Source of the DNA: JBNKHH01 sp050290245
GTDB taxonomy: Bacteria; Pseudomonadota; Alphaproteobacteria; Rhodobacterales; Rhodobacteraceae
Assembly: GCA_050290245.1 (NCBI GenBank)
Contig: JBNKHH010000080.1
Coordinates: 25,231 to 89,230 of the forward strand
Length of the DNA stretch: 64,000 nucleotides
Direction of reading: 5' to 3'
Below the pieces are notes generated by a model. It was not told the DNA's origin. It saw only the letters and a program-made list of their open reading frames with translations, and did not search any database. Numbering within the stretch: the first letter of the stretch is position 1; each line of letters opens with the position of its first letter. Positions 42,059 through 49,680 of this stretch are shown here, in pieces. A program made the translations under genes and the position numbers.

Positions 42059-42661
42059 ATGAGCTATATTCGCTGGACGTTTCGCATCGTGTTACTCGCT
42101 CTTCTGGTTGGCGTGTTGCATTACAACCTGCCTGACCGGGATATTGTACGTATCGTCAACACGGAAGTGAGGCGGGTCGATTTCGGCACGAATTCCTTTT
42201 TCTGGCAGACCGCTGGCGTCGGGGATGCGGTGAATACTCAGAACCGGGACGTTCTGTTCATTGAGGCCATTCGCCCGAACGGGAAATCGGCAGTCTATCG
42301 CAACGAGGACACAGGCTGGGGCTGGCCACCCTATTTCAAGTTCGACACGGCAAACCTCCAGGCCCAGGCGCGCGACATGGTATCGGGGGAGAATACGACC
42401 AAATGGGTCGCGGTGCGCCACTATGGCTGGCGGAACACCTTTCTGTCGATCTTTCCAAATGCCCTGTCAATCAAACCGGTTGCCGGGCCGGACGTTCGGT
42501 TGATCCCCTGGTTCAACATCATTTTCTGCACGCTTCTGGCGATCATCCTGATCACCATCTGGCGGCTGTGGCGGAATTTCTGGCACCGGCGCGTTGATCC
42601 CATGATCGACAGCGTCGAGCACGGCGCGGATACCGCCAAAGGATGGTTTAGGCGCAAATGA
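42059..42661 (+). CDS. DUF1523 family membrane-associated protein
   Basis: 200 residues: an N-terminal helix (WTFRIVLLALLVGVLHYNLP), a periplasmic-looking middle domain with NTEVRRVDF, IEAIRPNGKSAVYRNEDTGW and VRHYGWRNTFLSIFPNALS, and a second helix (IIFCTLLAIILITIWRLW) before a basic tail. This is the DUF1523 layout common in Rhodobacterales; the function is unknown. GAGGGGTGAGAGG precedes the ATG. Confidence 0.85.
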   Translation: MSYIRWTFRIVLLALLVGVLHYNLPDRDIVRIVNTEVRRVDFGTNSFFWQTAGVGDAVNTQNRDVLFIEAIRPNGKSAVYRNEDTGWGWPPYFKFDTANLQAQARDMVSGENTTKWVAVRHYGWRNTFLSIFPNALSIKPVAGPDVRLIPWFNIIFCTLLAIILITIWRLWRNFWHRRVDPMIDSVEHGADTAKGWFRRK

Positions 42662-42664
42662 ACA

Positions 42665-42697
42665 GACCGGCGGGCACAGTACGATGCTTCGCCGGTC
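42665..42697. terminator. Inverted repeat between convergent genes
   Basis: GACCGGCG pairs with CGCCGGTC around a 17-base loop, just after the DUF1523 stop and before the end of the convergent exported-protein gene. It could terminate both transcripts; no T-run is present on either side. Confidence 0.35.
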
Positions 42698-42724
42698 CGA
42701 TTGGTTTCGCTCGGTATTCCTGTC

Positions 42725-43492
42725 CTAGGGCTTGGTGATCTTTCGCTGGTATTGCGGGATCGAGAGAATGCCGACCAGGGCCTCGGTGCCGTCGAACAGG
42801 TTCGCGATCTCAGGATCATTCAGCGTGACCGAGATTTTCCCGTTCAATTCACGACCTGCTGCCTTGCTCATGAGCGGGCTGACCAATTGGTTATAGTGGT
42901 AGATGCGTGAAAACTCGGGAACAGTTGCGGAATAGGGTTGAGCTGTCTGATCTGTCGACCAGAGATAACCGCCTAGAGCGCTGGACAACTCGATAGTGAT
43001 TTCGCCTCCGGTGGTCGGCAAGATGGTCCAGCTTTCGGATATTGAACGACCGGCGTCGCCTGCGTCTTTCAGGCTGTACACTCTTTCGATATCTGCTTGG
43101 ACCGATGTCGAATAAGGATCGGTCAATGGCGGCTCTTCGTACGTGCGCACGACGAAGCCGCGAGCGCCCTTCTCACCCTCTTTCACCGCGTAGGTAAATA
43201 GCGCTGCTGTCGGGCCGAAGGCAGGGACTTTCGGCATTCCGTCTGCGTCGAGGATCAGGTGCCGATCCATCAACGTTATCAGCATGTTCGAGCCTGCCAG
43301 CGGTCCCTGGGGGAGCGTCAGGCTGGTCCAGCCTTCCGGCAGCATGTTCTGCACTGCGGCATCGGGGGCCTTGAAGGCCAGTATGAGCCGACTTTCAATC
43401 GTCGTGCCGGTGTTTTCCTCGGCGTGTGACGGTGGAGCGATGAGCACAAATGCAATGGCGGAAATGGCTGCGGAAACGAAACGTAGCATCAT
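42725..43492 (-). CDS. Exported protein of unknown function
   Basis: 255 residues with a signal peptide (AAISAIAFVLIAPPSHAEEN). The start is one of two adjacent ATG codons behind AGGAGGAGA; the frame is open a long way upstream but without coding character. The mature part (ESRLILAFKAPDAAVQNMLP, GYLWSTDQTAQPYSATVPEF) has a loose likeness to acetoacetate-decarboxylase-like beta-barrel proteins, but I cannot assign it. Confidence 0.75.
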   Translation of the reverse strand: MMLRFVSAAISAIAFVLIAPPSHAEENTGTTIESRLILAFKAPDAAVQNMLPEGWTSLTLPQGPLAGSNMLITLMDRHLILDADGMPKVPAFGPTAALFTYAVKEGEKGARGFVVRTYEEPPLTDPYSTSVQADIERVYSLKDAGDAGRSISESWTILPTTGGEITIELSSALGGYLWSTDQTAQPYSATVPEFSRIYHYNQLVSPLMSKAAGRELNGKISVTLNDPEIANLFDGTEALVGILSIPQYQRKITKP

Positions 43493-43706
43493 GATTCTCC
43501 TCCTCCCAAGAAGTGCAGATGTCTGTGTGGCAAGATAATTATGGCGGAGTTGCAGTGCGCAGCCTTGATACCCGTCAATGTCCGCCCGGAGTTTGCGTGA
43601 TTGCCCATGAACGGGAGGCGGAAGCGCACGAGATGCGGGTGATGCACGTTGCGACGCTATCTGTCGTGGGATAGGTTGGACGAGACACAATACCAAGAGC
43701 AGATAC

Positions 43707-45665
43707 ATGGCAAACGACCTTCTCTCCGCGACCGGACCCAGCACCTATGATGCCTCCTCAATCGAGGTACTGGAGGGGCTGGAAGCGGTGCGTATGCGTC
43801 CCGGCATGTACATTGGCGGGACCGACGAGCGCGCGCTGCATCACCTGGTGGCCGAGGTTCTGGACAACTCGATGGACGAGGCGGTTGCGGGGCATGCGAC
43901 CCGGATCGAGATCGAGTTCAATGCCGATTATTCCGTGACCATCCGTGACAACGGTCGGGGAATGCCAGTTGATCCGCACCCCAAGTTCAAAAATCGATCG
44001 GCGCTTGAGGTAATCCTGTGCGAACTGCACTCGGGCGGGAAGTTCAAAGGGGATGCCTATGAAACCTCGGGCGGCCTGCACGGGGTGGGTGTTTCTGTTG
44101 TGAATGCCCTGTCGGATCACCTGCGGGTCGAGGTGGCGCGGGATCGCGAATTGTGGGCGCAGGAGTTTTCGCGGGGTATCCCGCAAACCAAGACCGAAAA
44201 GATCGGCGCGGCGCCGAACCGGCGGGGAACTACGGTGACCTTCCATCCAGACGCCGAGATTTTCGGCTCGCTCAAGCTAAAGCCGTCGCGGTTGTTCAAG
44301 ATGGCGCGGTCCAAGGCCTATCTGTTCTCGGGCGTCGAGATCCGCTGGAAATCCGAGGTGGCCGACGGGGATACGCCTCAGGAGGCGGTGTTCCATTTTC
44401 CGGGCGGCTTGTCGGATTACCTGTCCGAGACCCTGTCCGGGGCGACGACCTATGCCGATCAGCCGTTTTCCGGTCTGGTTGATTTCAAGGAGAAGTACGG
44501 CGTGCCGGGCAAGGTGGAATGGGCGATCAACTGGACGCCCAGCAGGGACGGGTTCATCCAGTCGTACTGTAACACCGTGCCGACGCCCGAGGGGGGCACG
44601 CACGAAGCCGGGTTCTGGGCGGCGATTCTGAAGGGTATCCGCGCCTATGGCGAGTTGGTCGGCAACAGAAAGGCCGCTCAGATCAACCGCGATGACCTGG
44701 CGACGGGGGGCGCGGCCCTGGTCAGCGTGTTCATCCGCGAGCCGCAGTTCGTGGGCCAGACAAAGGACCGTTTGTCGACCGAGGCGGCGGCCAGGATGGT
44801 CGAGGGCGCCGTGCGCGACCATTTCGACAACTGGCTGGCGTCGGACACCAAGTCGGCGGGGGCGATCCTGGATTTCCTCGTGCTTAGGGCCGAAGAGCGT
44901 TTGCGGCGGCGGCAGGAGAAGGAGACGGCGCGCAAGTCGGCGACGAAAAAGCTGCGGCTGCCGGGCAAGCTGACCGACTGTTCCGCGAAAAGCCGGGAGG
45001 GGACCGAGTTGTTCCTGGTCGAGGGCGACAGCGCGGGCGGGTCGGCCAAGGCAGCGCGGAACCGCGAGAACCAGGCGCTTTTGCCGCTCAGGGGCAAGAT
45101 CCTGAACGTCCTGGGGGCGGCGTCGTCCAAGCTGACCCAGAACCAGGAGATTCGGGATTTGTGCGAGGCGCTTGGCGTCAGCATGGGGACCAAGTTCAAC
45201 GTCGACGACCTGCGCTATGACAAGATCATCATCATGACCGACGCCGACGTGGACGGGGCGCATATCGCTTCCTTGTTGATGACGTTCTTTTTCAGCCAGA
45301 TGCGGCCCTTGATCGACCACGGGCATTTGTACCTGGCGTGCCCGCCACTGTATCGCCTGACGCAGGGGGCCAAGCGGATTTACGTCGCGGATGATGCGGC
45401 CAAGGAGGCCGCCATGGCCAAGGGCCTGGGCGGCAAGGGCAAGATCGACGTCCAGCGGTTCAAGGGTCTGGGCGAGATGGATGCGAAGGATTTGAAAGAG
45501 ACCACCATGGATCCGAAGTCACGCACATTGATCCGCGTGACGATCGACGAGGACGTGCCGGGAGAGACCGGCGACCTGGTCGAGCGGTTGATGGGGAAAA
45601 AGCCGGAGTTGCGGTTCCAGTATATTCAGGAGAACGCGCGGTTTGTGGAGGAGTTGGATGTTTGA
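43707..45665 (+). CDS. parE: DNA topoisomerase IV subunit B
   Basis: 652 residues, the length of alphaproteobacterial ParE. ATPase motifs VLDNSMDEAVAGHA, DNGRGMPVDPHPK and GGLHGVGVSVVNALS; transducer lysine in QTKDRLSTE; Toprim motifs LVEGDSAGGSAKAARN, PLRGKILNV and IIMTDADVDGAHIASL. With ParC it decatenates daughter chromosomes. It lacks the insert typical of long GyrB proteins. Its stop overlaps the TTG start of an AT-rich nuclease-like gene. Confidence 0.96.
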   Translation: MANDLLSATGPSTYDASSIEVLEGLEAVRMRPGMYIGGTDERALHHLVAEVLDNSMDEAVAGHATRIEIEFNADYSVTIRDNGRGMPVDPHPKFKNRSALEVILCELHSGGKFKGDAYETSGGLHGVGVSVVNALSDHLRVEVARDRELWAQEFSRGIPQTKTEKIGAAPNRRGTTVTFHPDAEIFGSLKLKPSRLFKMARSKAYLFSGVEIRWKSEVADGDTPQEAVFHFPGGLSDYLSETLSGATTYADQPFSGLVDFKEKYGVPGKVEWAINWTPSRDGFIQSYCNTVPTPEGGTHEAGFWAAILKGIRAYGELVGNRKAAQINRDDLATGGAALVSVFIREPQFVGQTKDRLSTEAAARMVEGAVRDHFDNWLASDTKSAGAILDFLVLRAEERLRRRQEKETARKSATKKLRLPGKLTDCSAKSREGTELFLVEGDSAGGSAKAARNRENQALLPLRGKILNVLGAASSKLTQNQEIRDLCEALGVSMGTKFNVDDLRYDKIIIMTDADVDGAHIASLLMTFFFSQMRPLIDHGHLYLACPPLYRLTQGAKRIYVADDAAKEAAMAKGLGGKGKIDVQRFKGLGEMDAKDLKETTMDPKSRTLIRVTIDEDVPGETGDLVERLMGKKPELRFQYIQENARFVEELDV

Positions 45666-46600
45666 AAGATAAGAGATTAGTTGATTTAATCGCTTCAGCA
45701 TTAAAAAATCGGGATGGGGAGCGGATGTCCGGGCGTGCGCTTGCAGAAGCTGTTGTGTCCGAAAATCCAAATTGGGTGGATAAAAAGAGAAAGAACAGCA
45801 AAAACCCGATATTGAGAGGAGGTGGGGATGCTGAAATGATTGGTCAAGTCCAATCGGAGATTGGATCTAATAAGTATTCAATTGAAAAACATCCGAATTT
45901 GAGGATGACTGAGGAACGGCCACGGAGATATTATTATACTTCTTTGACCGAGGCGGAAGAAGTCGAGGCAGTCGAACAAGAAAGCACAACTAGCGGCAAC
46001 GAAATCTATAGCGAACATGACCTTTACCCAAGACTTGCTAGATACTTAGCAGACGAGCATTCTGTATATCCGAGAAGGATTGATGAGAAGAAATCAAAAA
46101 ACAAGAATGGGCCAAAAGGCAACCATTGGTTATATCCCGATTTGATCGGATTTGAAGCCCTCAGCCATAGTTGGTCGGACACAATCAGACAACTAGTTAG
46201 TTCGCGGTCGGATACAGAAACGAGGCTCTGGTCTTTCGAAGTAAAGAAGCTGATAAATCGCTCTAATGTGCGCGAGGTTTATTTTCAAGCATTGAGCAAT
46301 TCGGCTTGGGCAAACATGGGATATTTAGTTGCGGCGGAAATAACTGGTTCTGGAACTCTCGATGAGTTGAGGATGCTATCGTCTCAGCATGGTATTGGCG
46401 TTATCCAACTGTCGACAAATGATGAAACTGAAAGTGTTATTCTTATTCAAGCTCGATTGAGAATGGCCGTAGATTGGTCGGCAGCTAACCGGCTTTGCGA
46501 TGAAAACGCTGACGCAGATGAGGTCTTTCGGCAGGTTCGCGTTTACCATCAGTCTGGGGAAATCAACAATCATTTTTGGGATGCATATCCAGAAGTGTGA
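45662..46600 (+). CDS. HrgA/COG2958-like protein: HARE-HTH domain plus PD-(D/E)XK-type nuclease domain
   Basis: 312 residues. The N-terminus (KRLVDLIASALKNRDGERMS, GRALAEAVVSENPNWVDKK) looks like a HARE-HTH DNA-associated domain as found in restriction-linked proteins. The C-terminal half, SEHDLYPRLARYLADEHSVY, HWLYPDLIGFEAL, LWSFEVKKLINRSNVREVYF and QALSNSAWANMGYLVAAEI, gives the E...PD...E-x-K pattern of Mrr/HrgA-type nucleases. The gene is plainly richer in A and T than its neighbours, with AT-ending codons, suggesting transfer. It begins with TTG in the parE stop; an internal ATG at codon 22 would cut off most of the HTH. No methyltransferase gene is adjacent. Confidence 0.75.
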   Translation: MKDKRLVDLIASALKNRDGERMSGRALAEAVVSENPNWVDKKRKNSKNPILRGGGDAEMIGQVQSEIGSNKYSIEKHPNLRMTEERPRRYYYTSLTEAEEVEAVEQESTTSGNEIYSEHDLYPRLARYLADEHSVYPRRIDEKKSKNKNGPKGNHWLYPDLIGFEALSHSWSDTIRQLVSSRSDTETRLWSFEVKKLINRSNVREVYFQALSNSAWANMGYLVAAEITGSGTLDELRMLSSQHGIGVIQLSTNDETESVILIQARLRMAVDWSAANRLCDENADADEVFRQVRVYHQSGEINNHFWDAYPEV

Positions 46601-46806
46601 CTCTGCTTATCCGCGGATTTTCGGAATTGGGCGACAACCTCGCCACAATATCCCTCTTGCGCGACTCACAAAACAAGCAGAGATTCCGCCGCGCAGGGCG
46701 TCGCTCTGCTGCCCAAAGGGATCATCGCCCTGAGCTGTGCCTCGCTCAGGCAACCCTGATCTTCTGACGCATTTTACCCCCGCGCGGGGTGTTCAGGAGA
46801 GACCAT

Positions 46807-46935
46807 ATGTCCAAGGAAAAGAACCGCGGTCACCGCGAAGCCAAGAAGCCGAAGAAGGTCCAGCCCAAGGTGCTGGCCACGGCTACCACAGGCCACAAGT
46901 CCGACCCGACGATCGCCGGCAAGAAGGTCAAATAG
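46807..46935 (+). CDS. Small lysine-rich basic protein
   Basis: A 42-codon frame starting MSKEKNRGHREAKKPKKVQP, with AGGAGAGACC at the right distance from the ATG. The high lysine content and absence of hydrophobic stretches match small conserved basic proteins widespread in alphaproteobacteria, of unknown function. A long inverted repeat follows at once. The 200 bases upstream hold no recognised gene; a frame ending in VALLPKGIIALS near 46700 may be a decayed gene end. Confidence 0.7.
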   Translation: MSKEKNRGHREAKKPKKVQPKVLATATTGHKSDPTIAGKKVK

Positions 46936-46943
46936 ACCGGGGC

Positions 46944-46988
46944 GGCGGCGCGGAGCGCGGGATCCCTCGTCTTCGGGACCGCGCCGCC
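46944..46988. terminator. Bidirectional terminator candidate
   Basis: GGCGGCGCGG pairs with CCGCGCCGCC around a loop of about 25 bases, between the small basic protein gene and the convergent SnoaL-like gene. A long loop and no T-run make efficiency uncertain. Confidence 0.4.
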
Positions 46989-46994
46989 GGATTT

Positions 46995-47396
46995 CTACAA
47001 GCCATCGCGGACCTGACGGTCATATTCCTCGGCGTCAAAACGGCCACGGCTGACGGCGACCTCGCCGGCGTCGGTCAGTTCCCATTCCTCCCAGCCGGGC
47101 ACCTTGACGTGCTTGCCGGTCTCGGAGTGGTGGCCTTCCAGCGTCCAGGCGAAGAGTGCATTGGTGCCGGCAAGGCGGAAGTCGTCGCAATAGACCTTGA
47201 GGTCGGGAAACTCGGCATAGAACCCCGCGGCCATCTCGGCGATGGCGGCGCGGCCTTTCAGCGTGTCGCCGCCGTTGATCGCGATCTCTCCGTCCTCGGC
47301 ATAGTACGAGGCAACGCCTTCGGGGTCATTCGAGCTCCATGCCGTGGCATAGGCCTCGGCCCGGGCGGCCATTTCGTCGTTGGAAATCATGTTCAT
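46995..47396 (-). CDS. SnoaL/NTF2-like protein
   Basis: 133 residues with the usual pattern AYATAWSSNDPEGVASYYAE, DTLKGRAAIAEMAAGFYAEF and FAWTLEGHHSETGKHVKVPG. The cone-like fold hosts either small enzymes or ligand-binding proteins; the sequence gives no more detail. It lies downstream of a terminator, so it must have its own promoter. Confidence 0.8.
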   Translation of the reverse strand: MNMISNDEMAARAEAYATAWSSNDPEGVASYYAEDGEIAINGGDTLKGRAAIAEMAAGFYAEFPDLKVYCDDFRLAGTNALFAWTLEGHHSETGKHVKVPGWEEWELTDAGEVAVSRGRFDAEEYDRQVRDGL

Positions 47397-47526
47397 CCCC
47401 CATGGTGTATTGGCGTGAGCGTAGTCGGCGGGGCGGTTTCGTCAAAGGAAAAAGCCAGACCTGAAGGTCTGGCCGTACGTCGTCAGTGATCTCGCCCCGG
47501 TTGTTTTTGATCTGCTGCCAGTTCAT
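47326..47526 (-). pseudogene. Short frame resembling a truncated CsbD gene
   Basis: The minus-strand ATG at 47526, preceded by AAAGGTGAG, starts MNWQQIKNNRGEITDDVRPD, similar to CsbD-family proteins (MNW...I...G.ITDDD) but missing the middle. After about 18 codons the frame runs into a terminator hairpin and has no further family likeness. A deletion remnant is the simplest reading; a genuine short leader peptide is an alternative. Confidence 0.4.
47455..47472 (-). terminator. Rho-independent terminator
   Basis: CCAGACC pairs perfectly with GGTCTGG around a four-base loop, followed on the minus strand by CTTTTTCCTTT. It lies downstream of the two cytochrome genes and inside the CsbD-like frame, and probably ends the cytochrome transcript. 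Confidence 0.7.
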
Positions 47527-47632
47527 TGGACTCACCTTTCGATTGATAGAACCGAACGGTGGATCAGGTGTGGGACCCATGAAAGGTCCGCATTGGAAAA
47601 CGTTTCGGCAAGTCTTGATCCGTCGACCAGGG

Positions 47633-48022
47633 TCATTCCTGGATCGTTTGCAGCCAGGCGGCGACGTCGGCGATCGGTTGGGCCGTCAGGATCGGCTGGC
47701 CGGTTTCCGAGGCGATGGCGCTGTCGGGAAAGGTATAGAGGCGGCCGAAGAGGGGCATCTCGCCGCCATGGGCCAAAAGCGGATCGCGCCCGTCGATTTG
47801 GCGGACGACCCGGAAGGTTGGGAAAACGCCGTCGTTGGAAGCGGAGAGCCGGGTCAGGTCGGGCGGCGGCGCGACCAGGAGTTCGGCGAGAGGGCCGTCA
47901 CCCTTGGCGGTGGCTCCGTGACATCCGGCGCAGTGGCCGAAATAGACCTGACGGCCTTCAGCCGTATCGGGTTCCGCAAAGACAGGTGTGGCGAGCAGGG
48001 TCAGGATCAGGCTCAGGCGCAT
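47633..48022 (-). CDS. Exported class I-like cytochrome c (second of a tandem pair)
   Basis: 129 residues with a signal peptide (SLILTLLATPVFA). One haem c site, CAGCH, near residue 31, and the likely axial methionine in HGGEMPLFG. The body is about 40% identical by eye to the gene immediately upstream (PDLTRL, VVRxIDG, HGGxMPLFG, AAWLxTIQE), so the two arose by duplication. A periplasmic electron carrier or a subunit of a dehydrogenase is expected; no partner is encoded next to it. Confidence 0.88.
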   Translation of the reverse strand: MRLSLILTLLATPVFAEPDTAEGRQVYFGHCAGCHGATAKGDGPLAELLVAPPPDLTRLSASNDGVFPTFRVVRQIDGRDPLLAHGGEMPLFGRLYTFPDSAIASETGQPILTAQPIADVAAWLQTIQE

Positions 48023-48027
48023 GTGGC

Positions 48028-48420
48028 TTACTCCTGTATGGTTTCCAGCCAGGCGGCGATCTGGACGATGGCTTCAGGCGCAACGATCTCGCTGCCGTCG
48101 GGAGCGACGATGGCCTCCGACGGCCCCTGGAGCAGGAGGCCGAAGAGCGGCATAGGGCCGCCGTGGGCCTGCACCTCGGTGGTGCCGTCGATGCGGCGCA
48201 CCACGCGGTCCGCCGGAAACTGGCCGCCGTTGCCCGTCGTGAGCCGGGTCAGGTCAGGCGCGTGGACCGTCAAGAGAGAGTTCATCGGGCCATCGCCACG
48301 GGCCTTGGTTCCGTGGCAAGTGGCACAGTAGTCAGCGAAATGTGCCGCGCCGTCCTCGGCATCCCCGGCGAGGGCGGGGCCGGCAAGGGCGATGGCGAGA
48401 AAGGTCATGATTGCACGCAT
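48028..48420 (-). CDS. Exported class I-like cytochrome c (first of a tandem pair)
   Basis: 130 residues with a signal peptide (FLAIALAGPALAGDAEDG), haem motif CATCH and axial Met candidate in HGGPMPLFG. Only five bases separate it from its paralogue, which it shares a transcript with. The conserved FADYCATCHGTKARGDGP and VVRRIDG stretches are typical of small haem c domains in molybdo- or PQQ-enzyme partners. Function beyond electron transfer is unknown. Confidence 0.88.
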   Translation of the reverse strand: MRAIMTFLAIALAGPALAGDAEDGAAHFADYCATCHGTKARGDGPMNSLLTVHAPDLTRLTTGNGGQFPADRVVRRIDGTTEVQAHGGPMPLFGLLLQGPSEAIVAPDGSEIVAPEAIVQIAAWLETIQE

Positions 48421-48505
48421 GGGATGTCCTTTTGTTTCATCGTATCATGTAGCGCAGGAGTCCGCAGAGCCTTGATCCAGAGCAAATCCGGTGCAAAGAG
48501 AGAGC

Positions 48506-48949
48506 ATGTCACCAAATCTTGCCTATGCCGCCGTCATGTTTCTTGCCGGGATTGGGATCCCGCTTTTGGCGGCGTTGAATGCCTCGCTCGGGGCGCGGAT
48601 CGGCAGCCCCGCGGTTGCTGCATTGTGTCTGTTCCTGGTCGCAGTGCTGGTGACCGGCGGCGTGGTGGCGATGACCGGGGCGGAGGCGGTGCGCCACCTG
48701 GCAGCCCAGCCAAAGCACCTGTTCCTGGGGGGGCTTCTGGTTGCCTTCTATGTCCTGTCCGTGACGTATATCGCGCCGCACTTCGGGGTTGGAAATGCCA
48801 TCTTCTTCGTGCTTTTGGGGCAACTCGTGGCAGCGGCTCTTATCGACCACTTCGGGCTGTTCGGCGCACGGGTGTCGCCCTTGAGTTTCAGCCGGGCGGC
48901 GGGCATTGCACTGATGGCTGCGGGCGTGGCGTTGACGCAAAAAGCGTGA
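48506..48949 (+). CDS. YdcZ-type DMT-superfamily membrane protein
   Basis: 147 residues, five hydrophobic helices. GIGIPLLAALNASLGARIGS and FYVLSVTYIAPHFGVGNAIF followed by LLGQLVAAALIDHFGLFG match the DUF606/YdcZ family, half-size members of the drug/metabolite transporter group that may act as dimers. Start at 48506 behind AAAGAGAGAG. Substrate unknown. Confidence 0.85.
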   Translation: MSPNLAYAAVMFLAGIGIPLLAALNASLGARIGSPAVAALCLFLVAVLVTGGVVAMTGAEAVRHLAAQPKHLFLGGLLVAFYVLSVTYIAPHFGVGNAIFFVLLGQLVAAALIDHFGLFGARVSPLSFSRAAGIALMAAGVALTQKA

Positions 48950-49005
48950 GGCGCGCGATTTGTTTGAAAGAAACCGGGACGGTGCCTTTGCGGCATTCCC
49001 AGCCT

Positions 49006-49680
49006 TTACACGAGCTTGCCACTGTCGAGATGCAGCGTGCGGTCCATGCGGGCAGCCAACTCGGGGTTGTGCGTGGCGATCAGGGCCGAGAGGCCGGTTT
49101 CACGCACGAGTTCCATCAGCGCGTCGAAAACGGTGTCCGAGGTGGCCGGGTCAAGGTTGCCGGTCGGTTCGTCGGCAAGCAGGACGCGGGGTTTGTTCGC
49201 CAGGGCGCGGCAGAAAGCGACACGTTGCTGTTCTCCACCCGAAAGGGCGGCGGGACGGTTGTCAGCGCGGGGAGCAACGCCAACCCGGTCCATGAGCTTC
49301 ATCGCGTGGTCCCGGGCCTCTGCGGACGGTGTGCCGTTGGCGAGCTGCGGCAGGATGATGTTTTCGACGGCCGAGAACTCGGGCAGGAGGTGGTGGAACT
49401 GGTAGACGAAGCCCACATCCTCGCGCCGGGCGGCGGTGCGACGAGCGTCTGACAGGCCGGTCATGTCAGTGCCTCCGATCAGAACGCGGCCCGTGTCAGC
49501 GCTGTCGAGGAGACCTGCGATGTGGAGAAGCGTCGATTTGCCTGCACCCGAGGGGGCGACGAGGGCGACAACTTCACCGGCTTTCAGGTTCAGGGAGGCG
49601 CCATCCAGTACGGAAAGGGCATTCGGTTTACCCGCGTTGTAGGTCTTCGAGATGGCGTCAAGCGTCAGGGCGTCACTCAT
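49006..49680 (-). CDS. lolD: Lipoprotein-releasing ABC transporter ATP-binding protein
   Basis: 224 residues. Walker A VAPSGAGKSTLLHIAG, Q-loop region FVYQFHHLLPEFSAVENIIL (the FHHLLPEF stretch is diagnostic of LolD), signature LSGGEQQRVAFCRAL and Walker B VLLADEPTGNLD. It powers extraction of lipoproteins from the inner membrane toward LolA. It overlaps the permease gene by eight bases. Confidence 0.93.
   Translation of the reverse strand: MSDALTLDAISKTYNAGKPNALSVLDGASLNLKAGEVVALVAPSGAGKSTLLHIAGLLDSADTGRVLIGGTDMTGLSDARRTAARREDVGFVYQFHHLLPEFSAVENIILPQLANGTPSAEARDHAMKLMDRVGVAPRADNRPAALSGGEQQRVAFCRALANKPRVLLADEPTGNLDPATSDTVFDALMELVRETGLSALIATHNPELAARMDRTLHLDSGKLV

Noticed and set aside
47593..49452. 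A plus-strand open frame of over 600 codons spanning the cytochrome and lolD region
   Set aside because: It runs antisense to three clear genes and across intergenic hairpins; composition is not protein-like.
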